Assembly: GCF_003054445.1 (NCBI RefSeq)
Contig: NC_042508.1
Location: forward strand, 1,116,001-1,180,000
Length of the DNA: 64,000 nt
DNA from: Pichia kudriavzevii
Taxonomy: Eukaryota; Ascomycota; Pichiomycetes; Pichiales; Pichiaceae
Direction of reading: 5' to 3'
Below, piece by piece: positions 49,201 to 56,614 of the stretch. The translations under genes were made by a program, and so were the position numbers. Under the pieces are notes generated by a model. The model was not told the origin of the DNA, did no database searches, and saw nothing but the letters and a program-made list of their open reading frames with translations. The stretch's first letter is position 1. Each line of letters starts with the position of its first letter.

Positions 49201-49989
49201 TGGAAGGAGGATCCTTTAATTCTTGATTTATCCCGAGAATTCAACTCAAAATATAGGGAAGAAAAAGATTCTTATGTTGATAAAATAAGTGATAAAATAG
49301 ATTTGCATACCTACCAGAGTATGAATAAATCCTTTGCCAAACTTAGAGAGCACGATCCTCAAGGTGTGAAGGTACCATATTTCATCGGTACTAAAGAAGA
49401 TATATCCGGTAAAACATGGACTCAAGGAATATCTTTGGTAATTGCCTCTAGATTGACATCGCTATCAAGGGTTGCGCTTGATGTTTTAACCCGGGATGAC
49501 AAAAATTATGAAATCAAGGATAGTTTACTAAAATTGATCTTTACCCCTGCTTTAAAGGATTACGACATAGTAATTAAACTATCTTCAACTACCTTAAATC
49601 ATAAAAAATTACGTCGGTTAACCGGTATCATGCCAACGAACGTTAAATTTAAAAATCTTGTTGATTCAATCACGGAGTTCGAGGATACAAACCAAGTAAC
49701 AGATCCTGTCTTAGCGTTCTATAATGATCTGGTTTCAAGATTTGGTGAAGTTATAGTTTGGAGTATTTCCAAATTTGATGGTGTCTCTGATGCCAGTGAG
49801 AGGGTAATTACAGGATTAATCGTTCCAGGCAATACTTGTAGGAAGTTTAGGGTTGGTATTGGTTATCCTATGAAGCCGACCAAGGAAGATGGTAAAAAAG
49901 AGGTAGTGGCTCTTGACATTGATGATGTATTAAAAATATGTGCTACCTTAGGTGGCGATATGATCAAGTCGATTGATGTCAAGAAATAG
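46273..49989 (+). CDS. UTP22: U3 snoRNP / SSU processome protein Utp22
   Basis: Utp22 (Nrap/NOL6 family) is part of the UtpC subcomplex of the small-subunit processome in the nucleolus, with Rrp7 and casein kinase 2. The 1238-residue protein matches the family in length and in order. A charged N-terminus comes first (about 1-95), then the nucleotidyltransferase-like domains, with PDDVSLIGSFGLKTATKQKSGMSIDVCLTMG where the family has its degenerate catalytic loop. The middle includes GGFGHFEFNILMAALLQGGG, and the C-terminal poly(A)-polymerase-like half includes FPYYSATVRLFKLWLDSQMILSHIPEEAIELIVL and DPAPYGVPGSVMAGFLRVLRFLANWNWKEDPLILDL. Identification is secure. Confidence 0.95.
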   Translation: MAKRQRAGSHSSGDVEKVSVSAATSVREENPSSTDANSSIDAKAEKQSLHSPHDDVYSKGVENGDDGDDGSDLEKSNDRKVESSQSKDRKNIKRQKISSHDIQVARETAELFKSNIFKLQIDELVRELRLKDSHCILIEKVLHKLNNIIQEVPNSDRFSLEEAYAYFEDTNVKIPFPDPKPSSLNYKLQYTAPDDVSLIGSFGLKTATKQKSGMSIDVCLTMGKSLIQPKDYLNYRILYKQAFYLAYLAHHLSIKAPENNLPIIVKFDYHNGNTLIPSLIIKSDPTSDISKPLLFNKTKFEIRILIGLPFGIFESRKLLPDRNCIRIQNSNVTSNNDLPPTPLYNASILSTSTYNYYLKYLYTTRKSTEAFKDAAALGRLWLSQHGFSSNINQGGFGHFEFNILMAALLQGGGISGNKILLHGYSSYQLFKGTIRYLATQDLCDDGYLSFTSLIDENKSVYKKAGFNVPTIFDKNTKINLLWKMNKSSYSILRKYAIETLDLLNDLVIDRFHQVFLINNSNLNLKYDSSVMIPYSKLIELNEDKFGSLEKIAYVTLENYLAHKIYKILIEALDNRIYQIDIRWSENSKPWSLNKRKPNNNADDLYLVVGLFLNPSESDKRVTKGPLHTEKELGEKFVSFWGSEKAQVRRYLDNTVQWSCLWEVSPTDSVVLTIVKYILDRHLSTSTNESHMLSKHLVVNSSKFTSLLPPPLIPHNLQSQPLILPEHFIKLKAAFENTSKDLTDLNLPLQIRNVLPISPSLRNTSIVLPVPFATGNPNFFNECIIQFETTHRWPEEIKSLEDTKTAFLLKICNELLQTKSNYYNAYIVKDESSVPYNDSIKVLRVLTNDGYGFQFRIVTNNDEFLYLKAIEQASKLTSGPSQVFTIENSYIRFMQKYISSVKHHRSIATLVTHFPYYSATVRLFKLWLDSQMILSHIPEEAIELIVLQPFIDPAPYGVPGSVMAGFLRVLRFLANWNWKEDPLILDLSREFNSKYREEKDSYVDKISDKIDLHTYQSMNKSFAKLREHDPQGVKVPYFIGTKEDISGKTWTQGISLVIASRLTSLSRVALDVLTRDDKNYEIKDSLLKLIFTPALKDYDIVIKLSSTTLNHKKLRRLTGIMPTNVKFKNLVDSITEFEDTNQVTDPVLAFYNDLVSRFGEVIVWSISKFDGVSDASERVITGLIVPGNTCRKFRVGIGYPMKPTKEDGKKEVVALDIDDVLKICATLGGDMIKSIDVKK

Positions 49990-50076
49990 GCCAGATAAAT
50001 AGACGTTTTTGTATATTCCTTATCTCATAATCAGTGTAACAATAATATCATTTTATTTCAAGCTAGAATATTTTTC

Positions 50077-51078
50077 ATGCTTATATTATGTTACGCGAGT
50101 GAATTAAATGATACAAGCCCTAATCAAAATGATTTGCCGGTACATCATTATTCCGCTCACCTTGCTGATGCACGTTCTAAAGTACTTCTCCCCATTCACT
50201 TGCTAATAACTTATCACCATATTCTCTTAATACATATGATAATACAGATGAGGGCGAATGATGCTTTTAAGCGAAACGATGAAACTGTTTACAAACAACA
50301 AATTAAATTTTTGACCAAGACATTAAACACAGATAATTCAATTGTGCTCTATGTTATCTATTATTTACTACTATTATTTGATGGGTCTCTAATATTATTC
50401 ATCCTACGATGTTTTATGCAAATGTTTATTAGCCATGTTATTGAGGATGCGATGGACAATAATGAAATAGTTCCCGGATTGACACGTTCAAATGCACTTC
50501 AAAGCTTGACTGGCCAGAATATTTCGGGAGTGGGCAATGGTGGAACCAGTAACGAAGTTGACGAGTTTCGAGGATTTATAGGTAACTTATCCATGGATCA
50601 AAAGAAGTTTCTTATTCGTAAGCTTATTGCCTTCATGGTTTTGATCTGGGGGTTCATGTTTGCATACCAACTATCGTTCTGCATGGGGAACACATTTGAT
50701 GGGATATGCTATGATATATTTGGTAGAATTACAAAGACGTTGAAGGACAGTGCATATATACCTGATTATTTGAACTCCAATAAACTCTGGAACGTAAATG
50801 AAGCCTTTGATTCGGGTTACTTATTGATTAGTGTTATTGGGGAAATGAGATTTAGAAACCCCTTGACTAAATATTTTACGATAATCCTATTAGATATTAT
50901 GGCTATGGGTTTCCAGTTTTTAGCAATAATAATTGACTACGGTATAGGGTTTGGAATGATTGATAGATTTACTTCCAACGATGAGGTTGAAAATGAAAGG
51001 AGATTTGATGGCATGCAGGGAAAAACATGCATCTGCCGTATTGATCCTATACATTTCTTAAAAACAATTTACAGCTGA
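50077..51078 (+). CDS. Multi-pass membrane protein, DUF1746/Dsc4-like
   Basis: The 333-residue frame encodes a membrane protein with hydrophobic helices near 37-57, 89-112, 182-205 and 262-285. The segment YKQQIKFLTKTLNTDNSIVLYVIYYLLLLFDGSLILFILRCFMQMFI resembles the DUF1746 domain of fungal Dsc4, a subunit of the Dsc ubiquitin ligase in Golgi/endosome membranes. The match is by eye and weak. The start is uncertain: ATG 50077 lies only 87 bases after the UTP22 stop, while ATG 50248 (MRANDAFKRND) removes the first hydrophobic stretch and begins just before the domain, giving 276 residues. It converges on RPC40 with a 134-base gap. Confidence 0.65.
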   Translation: MLILCYASELNDTSPNQNDLPVHHYSAHLADARSKVLLPIHLLITYHHILLIHMIIQMRANDAFKRNDETVYKQQIKFLTKTLNTDNSIVLYVIYYLLLLFDGSLILFILRCFMQMFISHVIEDAMDNNEIVPGLTRSNALQSLTGQNISGVGNGGTSNEVDEFRGFIGNLSMDQKKFLIRKLIAFMVLIWGFMFAYQLSFCMGNTFDGICYDIFGRITKTLKDSAYIPDYLNSNKLWNVNEAFDSGYLLISVIGEMRFRNPLTKYFTIILLDIMAMGFQFLAIIIDYGIGFGMIDRFTSNDEVENERRFDGMQGKTCICRIDPIHFLKTIYS

Positions 51079-51212
51079 TGCGTTTGATTACTCATGTATG
51101 AAAAGGATGTGCTTTACTTGTGTATAAAAGTATATATTTATGTTATTTTTTTTGTACGATAGTTTACAGGAGGAGTGGGAAATGAGCAACATTGGAATGA
51201 CAACCCATTCAA

Positions 51213-52226
51213 TCAATTCAAGTTACCAATTGGGCAATTTCTTAAATATTCAGCCTTGTTTCTGAGGATTCTAACAGATTTGAAAAAGATTTCTTCAGGT
51301 GGCATAGCGCCTGTACTTTCGATATTAAAGATAAAATGATCTCTTTTTCTTCCTAATTTAACTTTGCCGTTGAATTTCTCATGTCTTAGCACTTCTCTGG
51401 AAACTGTATCTTTTCTTGAGTCTTTAACAAAGGCCTCACCTTTGTCGTTTATACCAATGACACCAGAGGGGAAACAGTTTTGGAATTCCAAAGCATCTTT
51501 ACCGGTGATTGGCTCCTTGATGTCAATAACCGGCAAAAGTCTGTAAGAAGCAGTCGAGACAGGAGAAAACTTGGCATGATCTGCACCGATACCTAAAACA
51601 CAGTGCACTCTAAGTGATATTTCTTGACCTGGTCTTAGCTTCGCCAAAAGGATGTTTGGATCGCAGGGGACCACTGGATTATTAGCAAAGAGATCAACCT
51701 GGCGGCCCTGAGGTTCGAATTTCAAATGTTTGGCATAGACTTTATGGTTTCTATAAAGATTGTCGGGATCATTTGAATTTGGATTAGCGTTCGGGTTTTT
51801 CGAACATACCACATCTAACGACAAAACAATTGTATTATCATCCGTGAACTTATCCTTTTCTTCTGCATCCTTGTTGATCCAAGTCAGTTGGTCTGGATCT
51901 ACTTTCAAGGGAACCAAACCAATTCTATGCGCTAGAACTTCGTCTTGTATAACAGAGGTGTTGTTGAAAACGTACACATACTCTGGAGCAACAGATGGAA
52001 CCTCGGCAATCATGATCCGACGGAAGGCATTCGCAATGGAGGTATCGATACCAATCAAATCAAAGTTGGCGGTTCTCTCGGAGATAAAGGAAATGTCCAA
52101 CTTGAAGTTCTTCCTGAAGTTTTCCATACTCCATTCCGTACCTACAGAATCTGCAGAATATCCAGGAAAGTCTGTGGACGTGGTGTTTGTCACTCTGTCA
52201 TGCTCTATTCCAACTATGTTAGACAT
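51213..52226 (-). CDS. RPC40: RNA polymerase I and III subunit AC40
   Basis: AC40 is the alpha-like subunit shared by RNA polymerases I and III and pairs with AC19. The 337-residue protein has the alpha-motif region (DTSIANAFRRIMIAEVPSVAPEYVYVFNNTSVIQDEVLAHRIGLVPL), the insert domain with HCVLGIGADHAKFSPVSTASYRLLP, and a C-terminal dimerisation part ending in EEIFFKSVRILRNKAEYLRN. Length equals S. cerevisiae AC40 (335). A GATGAG (PAC-like) lies just upstream at 52232-52237 and an AAAAATTTC (RRPE-like) near 52349, fitting ribosome-biogenesis control. Confidence 0.96.
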   Translation of the reverse strand: MSNIVGIEHDRVTNTTSTDFPGYSADSVGTEWSMENFRKNFKLDISFISERTANFDLIGIDTSIANAFRRIMIAEVPSVAPEYVYVFNNTSVIQDEVLAHRIGLVPLKVDPDQLTWINKDAEEKDKFTDDNTIVLSLDVVCSKNPNANPNSNDPDNLYRNHKVYAKHLKFEPQGRQVDLFANNPVVPCDPNILLAKLRPGQEISLRVHCVLGIGADHAKFSPVSTASYRLLPVIDIKEPITGKDALEFQNCFPSGVIGINDKGEAFVKDSRKDTVSREVLRHEKFNGKVKLGRKRDHFIFNIESTGAMPPEEIFFKSVRILRNKAEYLRNCPIGNLN

Positions 52227-52644
52227 ATCTAGATGAGGGGGTGCTTCTTTTACCGTTTATTCTCTAAAGGGAAAGCTGCAGACAAACGATTCCTATTGCA
52301 GGTTGTTGGGAATTCTTTGTAATTAAGCAAATCCATGATAGAAAATAAAAAAAATTTCACCTGAAAATTGAAAAAAAAAAGCAAAAACTAAAAGAGAGAA
52401 AAAAAAAAGGAAAGGGAAAATCCCAAAATTCCTCGCCAGATTGAGAAAACTGGTTTTTGCTATTCATAGAACCCGAGACTGGAATCAGCTATTGATAATT
52501 GGCATTACTTTGGCTAAGATACCGCAACGCCGCAACGCCGCCTAGCAGATAGTCTTGGTGCTTCACTTCATAGACAAACGGTTTAGCAGGAAAACAGGTC
52601 AAACCAGCCTGTGAAGTCTCAGTATAGCCACAACAAGTCCAGCC
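52227..52644. promoter_or_regulatory. Divergent promoter of RPC40 and the coiled-coil gene
   Basis: This 418-base gap has A-tracts at 52346-52410, PAC-like and RRPE-like motifs on the RPC40 side, and a short CGCAACGC direct repeat (CCGCAACGCCGCAACGCCG) at about 52522-52540. No gene is seen. Confidence 0.5.
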
Positions 52645-54456
52645 ATGCCAAGTCCTCCAATTGTGCCCATAGCTTTCAGTCCAGCTCGAGATACAGGCAA
52701 CTCCAGCAGCCCATCGAATCTGTCCTCCGAGTCGTCTACGCCAAGTCGTTCACGGATCTCAAGTCGGGTTTTCAGTGGAAGCGTGAGAGGTTCCAGGACC
52801 CCGTCGTTGATTATCCCGGTGGTCTCTACATCGGGAACTGCAGAGGAGCTCGAGAAGGACAACGATTTAGTTGACATTGATGTGAATCTAAACGACGCAG
52901 AAACAATCCAAGAGACCGACTCGCAACCAGGGTTCTTCAATGAACCATCTTCTCCAAAACTACCTGCTCGGCCGCCAGCTACCCCAAAGAGGCCGAACGC
53001 CAATGATTTCAAACCGGAGTCGCCTGAGGAATACGGTATGGAGAGAGTAGAGGGGCTGGAGTTTTCCCCGGCTTCAATTCATACTTCCAAGACACGGCAT
53101 AGTGCACGCCATGATGATGGAAACGATATGGGTGAAACGCTCGATTCTGTTTTGGGTAAGCACTCCGATTCTGAACCTATCAGTGTTCAAAATGAGAAAT
53201 ATTTGATTGCAAATAGAGAGAATCAAATCAAACATGTTGTTGCACTGTTACAAAAAGCCAACCTCGTGGTTCCAGATGGCGTTTATTTCCAGAAACTGCG
53301 CTCATCAAACTCCTACATTGAAGTTGAGAGTGAACTACAAGCAGGTTCTTACGATACAGGAGACTTCCCGACACTTTTCACACTACTATTGAACTCACTA
53401 CGAGTTGCTGAAACTGCCTTCTCACATGCTTCGAAGCTCAACCCACAAACGGAAAAGAAGCTAGATACAACAATTGCCGGATTGCCATTTTTGGTAAACT
53501 CTTCGTCCGAGCAAAAGGCTAGATTCAAATCAGATATCTCGAGCATCTACTCTGTACTTGAGACTATTGGTGAGCTCAGTATAGATGAATACGTAGATAT
53601 AAACACCAATTCGGTGGCTACAGTGAATCTAAATGCTTTGGTTGCTGCATTTGTGTTTAGGTTTGCATCTAAGAATATACTACCCCAGGCATTGGTTCTT
53701 GCACTGTTGCTAGATACATTCATCGTTAAGGTATCTGAAGAATCTAAAGAATTTTCATTTTTACTCTTGCGTGCAGTTGAAGAATCGGACCCGTCGTTCT
53801 TCTTATACGAGAAGAACCCGTTGGGATATGTTAATTCTTTAATCCAGTCGAACGAGTTTTGGTTGAATTTGGTTGAACAACTATTTACAAATGATAAGGT
53901 CTCTAATGTGCATCCATTGGGGTTAACCATAACCCTTCGTAATATTGTTATACATGGAACGAATTCACTTGTTGAAGTGATTGTTGGTTTAAAGAATCAG
54001 CTCGAAATATTTGGTGGTGATATTAGTAAAGTTGATGGTCCACCTCTTCCTGTGCATTGTAATATACTACGGTATCACAGGGAGTATACTATTCTCAATG
54101 ATTCTGCAGCGTCCCAATTGACTAGTCATACTTTAGAGAAACTATCCGCAAAACACGACGAATTGGAGTCAATTTTATCGAGGAAGAAACACGCGTATGA
54201 TGAACTGTTAAATAACTATAAACAGTTGAATGAGGAAAAGATGTCAGTATCTTCCAAAATTAACAAGCATAAAGTGGAAAACGAAAAATTGGCGGCACTC
54301 AAACGCCAATTGGCTGCCCAGGTAGAACAGGCGTTAGGCCAATTTGACGTGATAAAGCAAACGATGGAGAAGAATCGCCGTGTTCAAGAACTCAATGAGA
54401 CAATGGTAAAGGAGATCGATCGCCTGAAGAAGGAAAACAAGAAACTGAAAAGTTGA
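52645..54456 (+). CDS. Unrecognised coiled-coil protein
   Basis: I do not recognise this 603-residue protein. The first 170 residues are Ser/Pro-rich and probably disordered, with a Pro-rich KLPARPPATPKRP stretch that could bind SH3 domains. Residues about 180-480 look like a helical globular domain (for example NALVAAFVFRFASKNILPQALVLALLLDTFIV, LRNIVIHGTNSLVEVIVGL). Residues about 490-603 form a heptad-rich coiled coil ending in Lys-rich ENKKLKS. Pro-rich arm, helical body and terminal coil suggest a scaffold or tether at membranes or the cytoskeleton, but this is only inference. The frame is clean and codon use matches neighbours. Confidence 0.75.
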   Translation: MPSPPIVPIAFSPARDTGNSSSPSNLSSESSTPSRSRISSRVFSGSVRGSRTPSLIIPVVSTSGTAEELEKDNDLVDIDVNLNDAETIQETDSQPGFFNEPSSPKLPARPPATPKRPNANDFKPESPEEYGMERVEGLEFSPASIHTSKTRHSARHDDGNDMGETLDSVLGKHSDSEPISVQNEKYLIANRENQIKHVVALLQKANLVVPDGVYFQKLRSSNSYIEVESELQAGSYDTGDFPTLFTLLLNSLRVAETAFSHASKLNPQTEKKLDTTIAGLPFLVNSSSEQKARFKSDISSIYSVLETIGELSIDEYVDINTNSVATVNLNALVAAFVFRFASKNILPQALVLALLLDTFIVKVSEESKEFSFLLLRAVEESDPSFFLYEKNPLGYVNSLIQSNEFWLNLVEQLFTNDKVSNVHPLGLTITLRNIVIHGTNSLVEVIVGLKNQLEIFGGDISKVDGPPLPVHCNILRYHREYTILNDSAASQLTSHTLEKLSAKHDELESILSRKKHAYDELLNNYKQLNEEKMSVSSKINKHKVENEKLAALKRQLAAQVEQALGQFDVIKQTMEKNRRVQELNETMVKEIDRLKKENKKLKS

Positions 54457-54787
54457 GCTTGCTGCAACTGATAAACCTTGGTTCTAATTTATGTATGTAC
54501 ATGTATTTATGTGATTATCGTGTCGATATTGTAATGTTTGATAGTTGAAACTGTAGAAGATCACCAATGAGCCATCCAAAGGAAAAGAAAACGTTAGCTG
54601 GATTTTTACTTCCTAGACGTACACCCTGGAAGAAACTGATTAGGCGAGAAAGTAAATTACCATTTTTCATGTTCATGAATCTCGTTTTGAATAAAATACA
54701 TGTGAGGAAAACAAGTCTGCCACGTTGCCAACTAAGAACACACCATAGTGAAACGTTAGCAGCAAAAAGCATACCCAACACTAAAAC
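54457..54787. other. Gap before SWP1, with a possible small ORF
   Basis: This 331-base gap between plus-strand genes carries the SWP1 promoter. An ATG-started frame of 74 codons runs from 54567 to 54791, basic and hydrophobic in parts, with its TGA overlapping the SWP1 ATG as ATGA. It lacks recognisable features and is not called as a gene. Confidence 0.4.
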
Positions 54788-55633
54788 ATGAGGTTAACAA
54801 CTATAATTCACAGTGCCTTTGCTTTGATAGCCACACTATTATCGTGTTTTTGTTGCACATGCCATGCCATTGCTATTGGCAAAGGTCTCATTAGAATTGA
54901 TGACCAGAATTTCAGTATCAGAGAGACCGGCGTGCCATTGAACCTTACAGACACCAGACTATCCATTGCATTTACAATTTTGAGAGATGGTGATTCTTCT
55001 GAGTTTGTAAACCCAAAACAAGTGATGGTGTCCCTGTCCAGCCCAAACATAGGGTCCGAATTCTATCTACATCCACATCTAATTGAGGGCAAGATCTACG
55101 AATCCAACATCTTGGTCAGCGATATCTCTTCATTTCTTCTTTCTGCAGAAGAAATCAAGGTCACTGTAATTACGGGGGACCCAGATACTACTTACAACGA
55201 TATTATCAGCTTGGGAAGCATTAGACCATCTGCGAAGCTTAGACAGAACAAACATGTTGAATACCCAGATAGATTCCAGGCTAAACCTGAAATCCATCAT
55301 ATTTTCAGAGAGCCTCCAAAGAGTTTGCCAACTTTTGTCACTTTACAGTTCTCCCTTCTTTTATTCACCCTATTGGCAGTATTATTTTTCTCATGGAGGT
55401 ATTTTAATGCGGTCAACTTTGAAAATTTGGGTAAGTTGTCACCGTTCACATTTGCTTTTTTGGCTACAATAGCGCTTTTTGAATACTATTTCTATGATTA
55501 TTATCTTGGAGCATCTATATTCACGACTCTGTACAGGGTCGCAATTACAGGAATAGTTGCACTGTTTTTTGGATCAAAAGCATTGAATAACCTGTATTCC
55601 TTGAGAATGGAGGATAACCGTAAAACTGTTTAA
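54788..55633 (+). CDS. SWP1: Oligosaccharyltransferase subunit Swp1 (ribophorin II family)
   Basis: Swp1 is a subunit of the ER oligosaccharyltransferase, which N-glycosylates proteins. The 281-residue product has a cleavable signal peptide (about 1-27, ending CHA), a lumenal beta-rich domain, and three C-terminal transmembrane helices at about 179-201, 215-232 and 240-264. The first helix segment (PKSLPTFVTLQFSLLLFTLL) and the last (FTTLYRVAITGIVALFFGSKAL) match ribophorin II/Swp1. Length is close to S. cerevisiae Swp1 (286). Its stop is only 43 bases from the IMP1 stop on the other strand. Confidence 0.9.
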   Translation: MRLTTIIHSAFALIATLLSCFCCTCHAIAIGKGLIRIDDQNFSIRETGVPLNLTDTRLSIAFTILRDGDSSEFVNPKQVMVSLSSPNIGSEFYLHPHLIEGKIYESNILVSDISSFLLSAEEIKVTVITGDPDTTYNDIISLGSIRPSAKLRQNKHVEYPDRFQAKPEIHHIFREPPKSLPTFVTLQFSLLLFTLLAVLFFSWRYFNAVNFENLGKLSPFTFAFLATIALFEYYFYDYYLGASIFTTLYRVAITGIVALFFGSKALNNLYSLRMEDNRKTV

Positions 55634-55676
55634 ATTATGCAGGGAAATAAAGTATATACATTAAAAAAAAATTGTA

Positions 55677-56372
55677 TTAGCAATCAGTAAATGTATTCTC
55701 TAACCATCTATAATAATTACCTTTAAATCTCATTAAATTAGGGAGATACATACCAATTATAATCTTCCCTGCAATCAACCCCATCGGTATAACACTATAC
55801 GTTCGACTATCAACAGAATCACTCAAGTTATCACCAGTTACCCAAACATGTCCATCAGGCACAATAATATACATATCATAAGGATCACGATCCCATCCTT
55901 TTTCAACTTTGAGTTCCTTAAATCGAGAATTGAATTCTTCTAGCTTAGAACCTTGTAGAGCCTCATTCTTCCCCTTGCCATCAGTGATTCTGTCACCATT
56001 TGTGCAGTCTATATTGTGAGCACTGTTTTTTTTCGTAGCATCCATATAGTTTGTTCGCAATCTTTCAATGTTATCTCGACTCGGATCAAGTAAGACAACG
56101 TCTCCCGGCATTCCCGTAATTCGTTTACATACCCAACTATCTGGCTGTGTTGGTTTCCGTGCTACTATCAAGTCACCCATCTGTATATCGTTGCCATTCT
56201 TGTAATGCTTATCAACCACACAAAAATCATTGTGCACTTGGAGTGTCGGTAGCATGCTTGCTCCCTCAGTTTGCGAAATTTCGTAGCATGAAGACGTAAA
56301 CAGATGTAATGCCGCTATCGACCTAATAGATAGCGATGCTATCCGAGTCAAGTCCTTTATTATCGAACTCAT
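55677..56372 (-). CDS. IMP1: Mitochondrial inner membrane protease subunit 1
   Basis: Imp1 is a serine/lysine peptidase on the outer face of the inner membrane that trims sorting signals such as those of Cox2 and cytochrome b2. The 231-residue protein has one N-terminal membrane segment, catalytic Ser39 (EGASMLPT), and the general base Lys83 (CKRITGMPGD). It also has the conserved VPDGHVWVTGDNLSDSVDSRTYSVIPMGLI block. Between the PGD...DPS strand and VPDGHVW it has about 72 residues where S. cerevisiae Imp1 has about 21, a charged, probably disordered loop. That explains its greater length (190 in S. cerevisiae). Confidence 0.93.
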   Translation of the reverse strand: MSSIIKDLTRIASLSIRSIAALHLFTSSCYEISQTEGASMLPTLQVHNDFCVVDKHYKNGNDIQMGDLIVARKPTQPDSWVCKRITGMPGDVVLLDPSRDNIERLRTNYMDATKKNSAHNIDCTNGDRITDGKGKNEALQGSKLEEFNSRFKELKVEKGWDRDPYDMYIIVPDGHVWVTGDNLSDSVDSRTYSVIPMGLIAGKIIIGMYLPNLMRFKGNYYRWLENTFTDC

Positions 56373-56614
56373 ATTTTCCGATGGATCTTAAGTAATATAA
56401 CTAGGGGGTTTTGACTTCCCCAATTATTTTTTCATCAATAGTCATTTGTTGTTAGTCGAACGCACATGTCATTGGAGTTTCTTCAAAGTCTACTGGAATT
56501 CGCGGAGAATCGGTTAGCTATAAACATCAAATCCATTTGCAATCACAGTTTTAGGAAAGAAGAAATTACACAACAAAAATAACTATTTAGATACTATTAT
56601 ATCGATATAGGTGC
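56373..56614. promoter_or_regulatory. IMP1 promoter and KIN1 3' region
   Basis: Both neighbours read leftward, so this 242-base gap holds the IMP1 promoter and the KIN1 3' end. No other feature is clear. Confidence 0.4.

Noticed and set aside
54567-54791. 74-codon basic frame before SWP1, stop overlapping the SWP1 ATG
   Set aside because: No family resemblance, and it occupies the only promoter space of SWP1.
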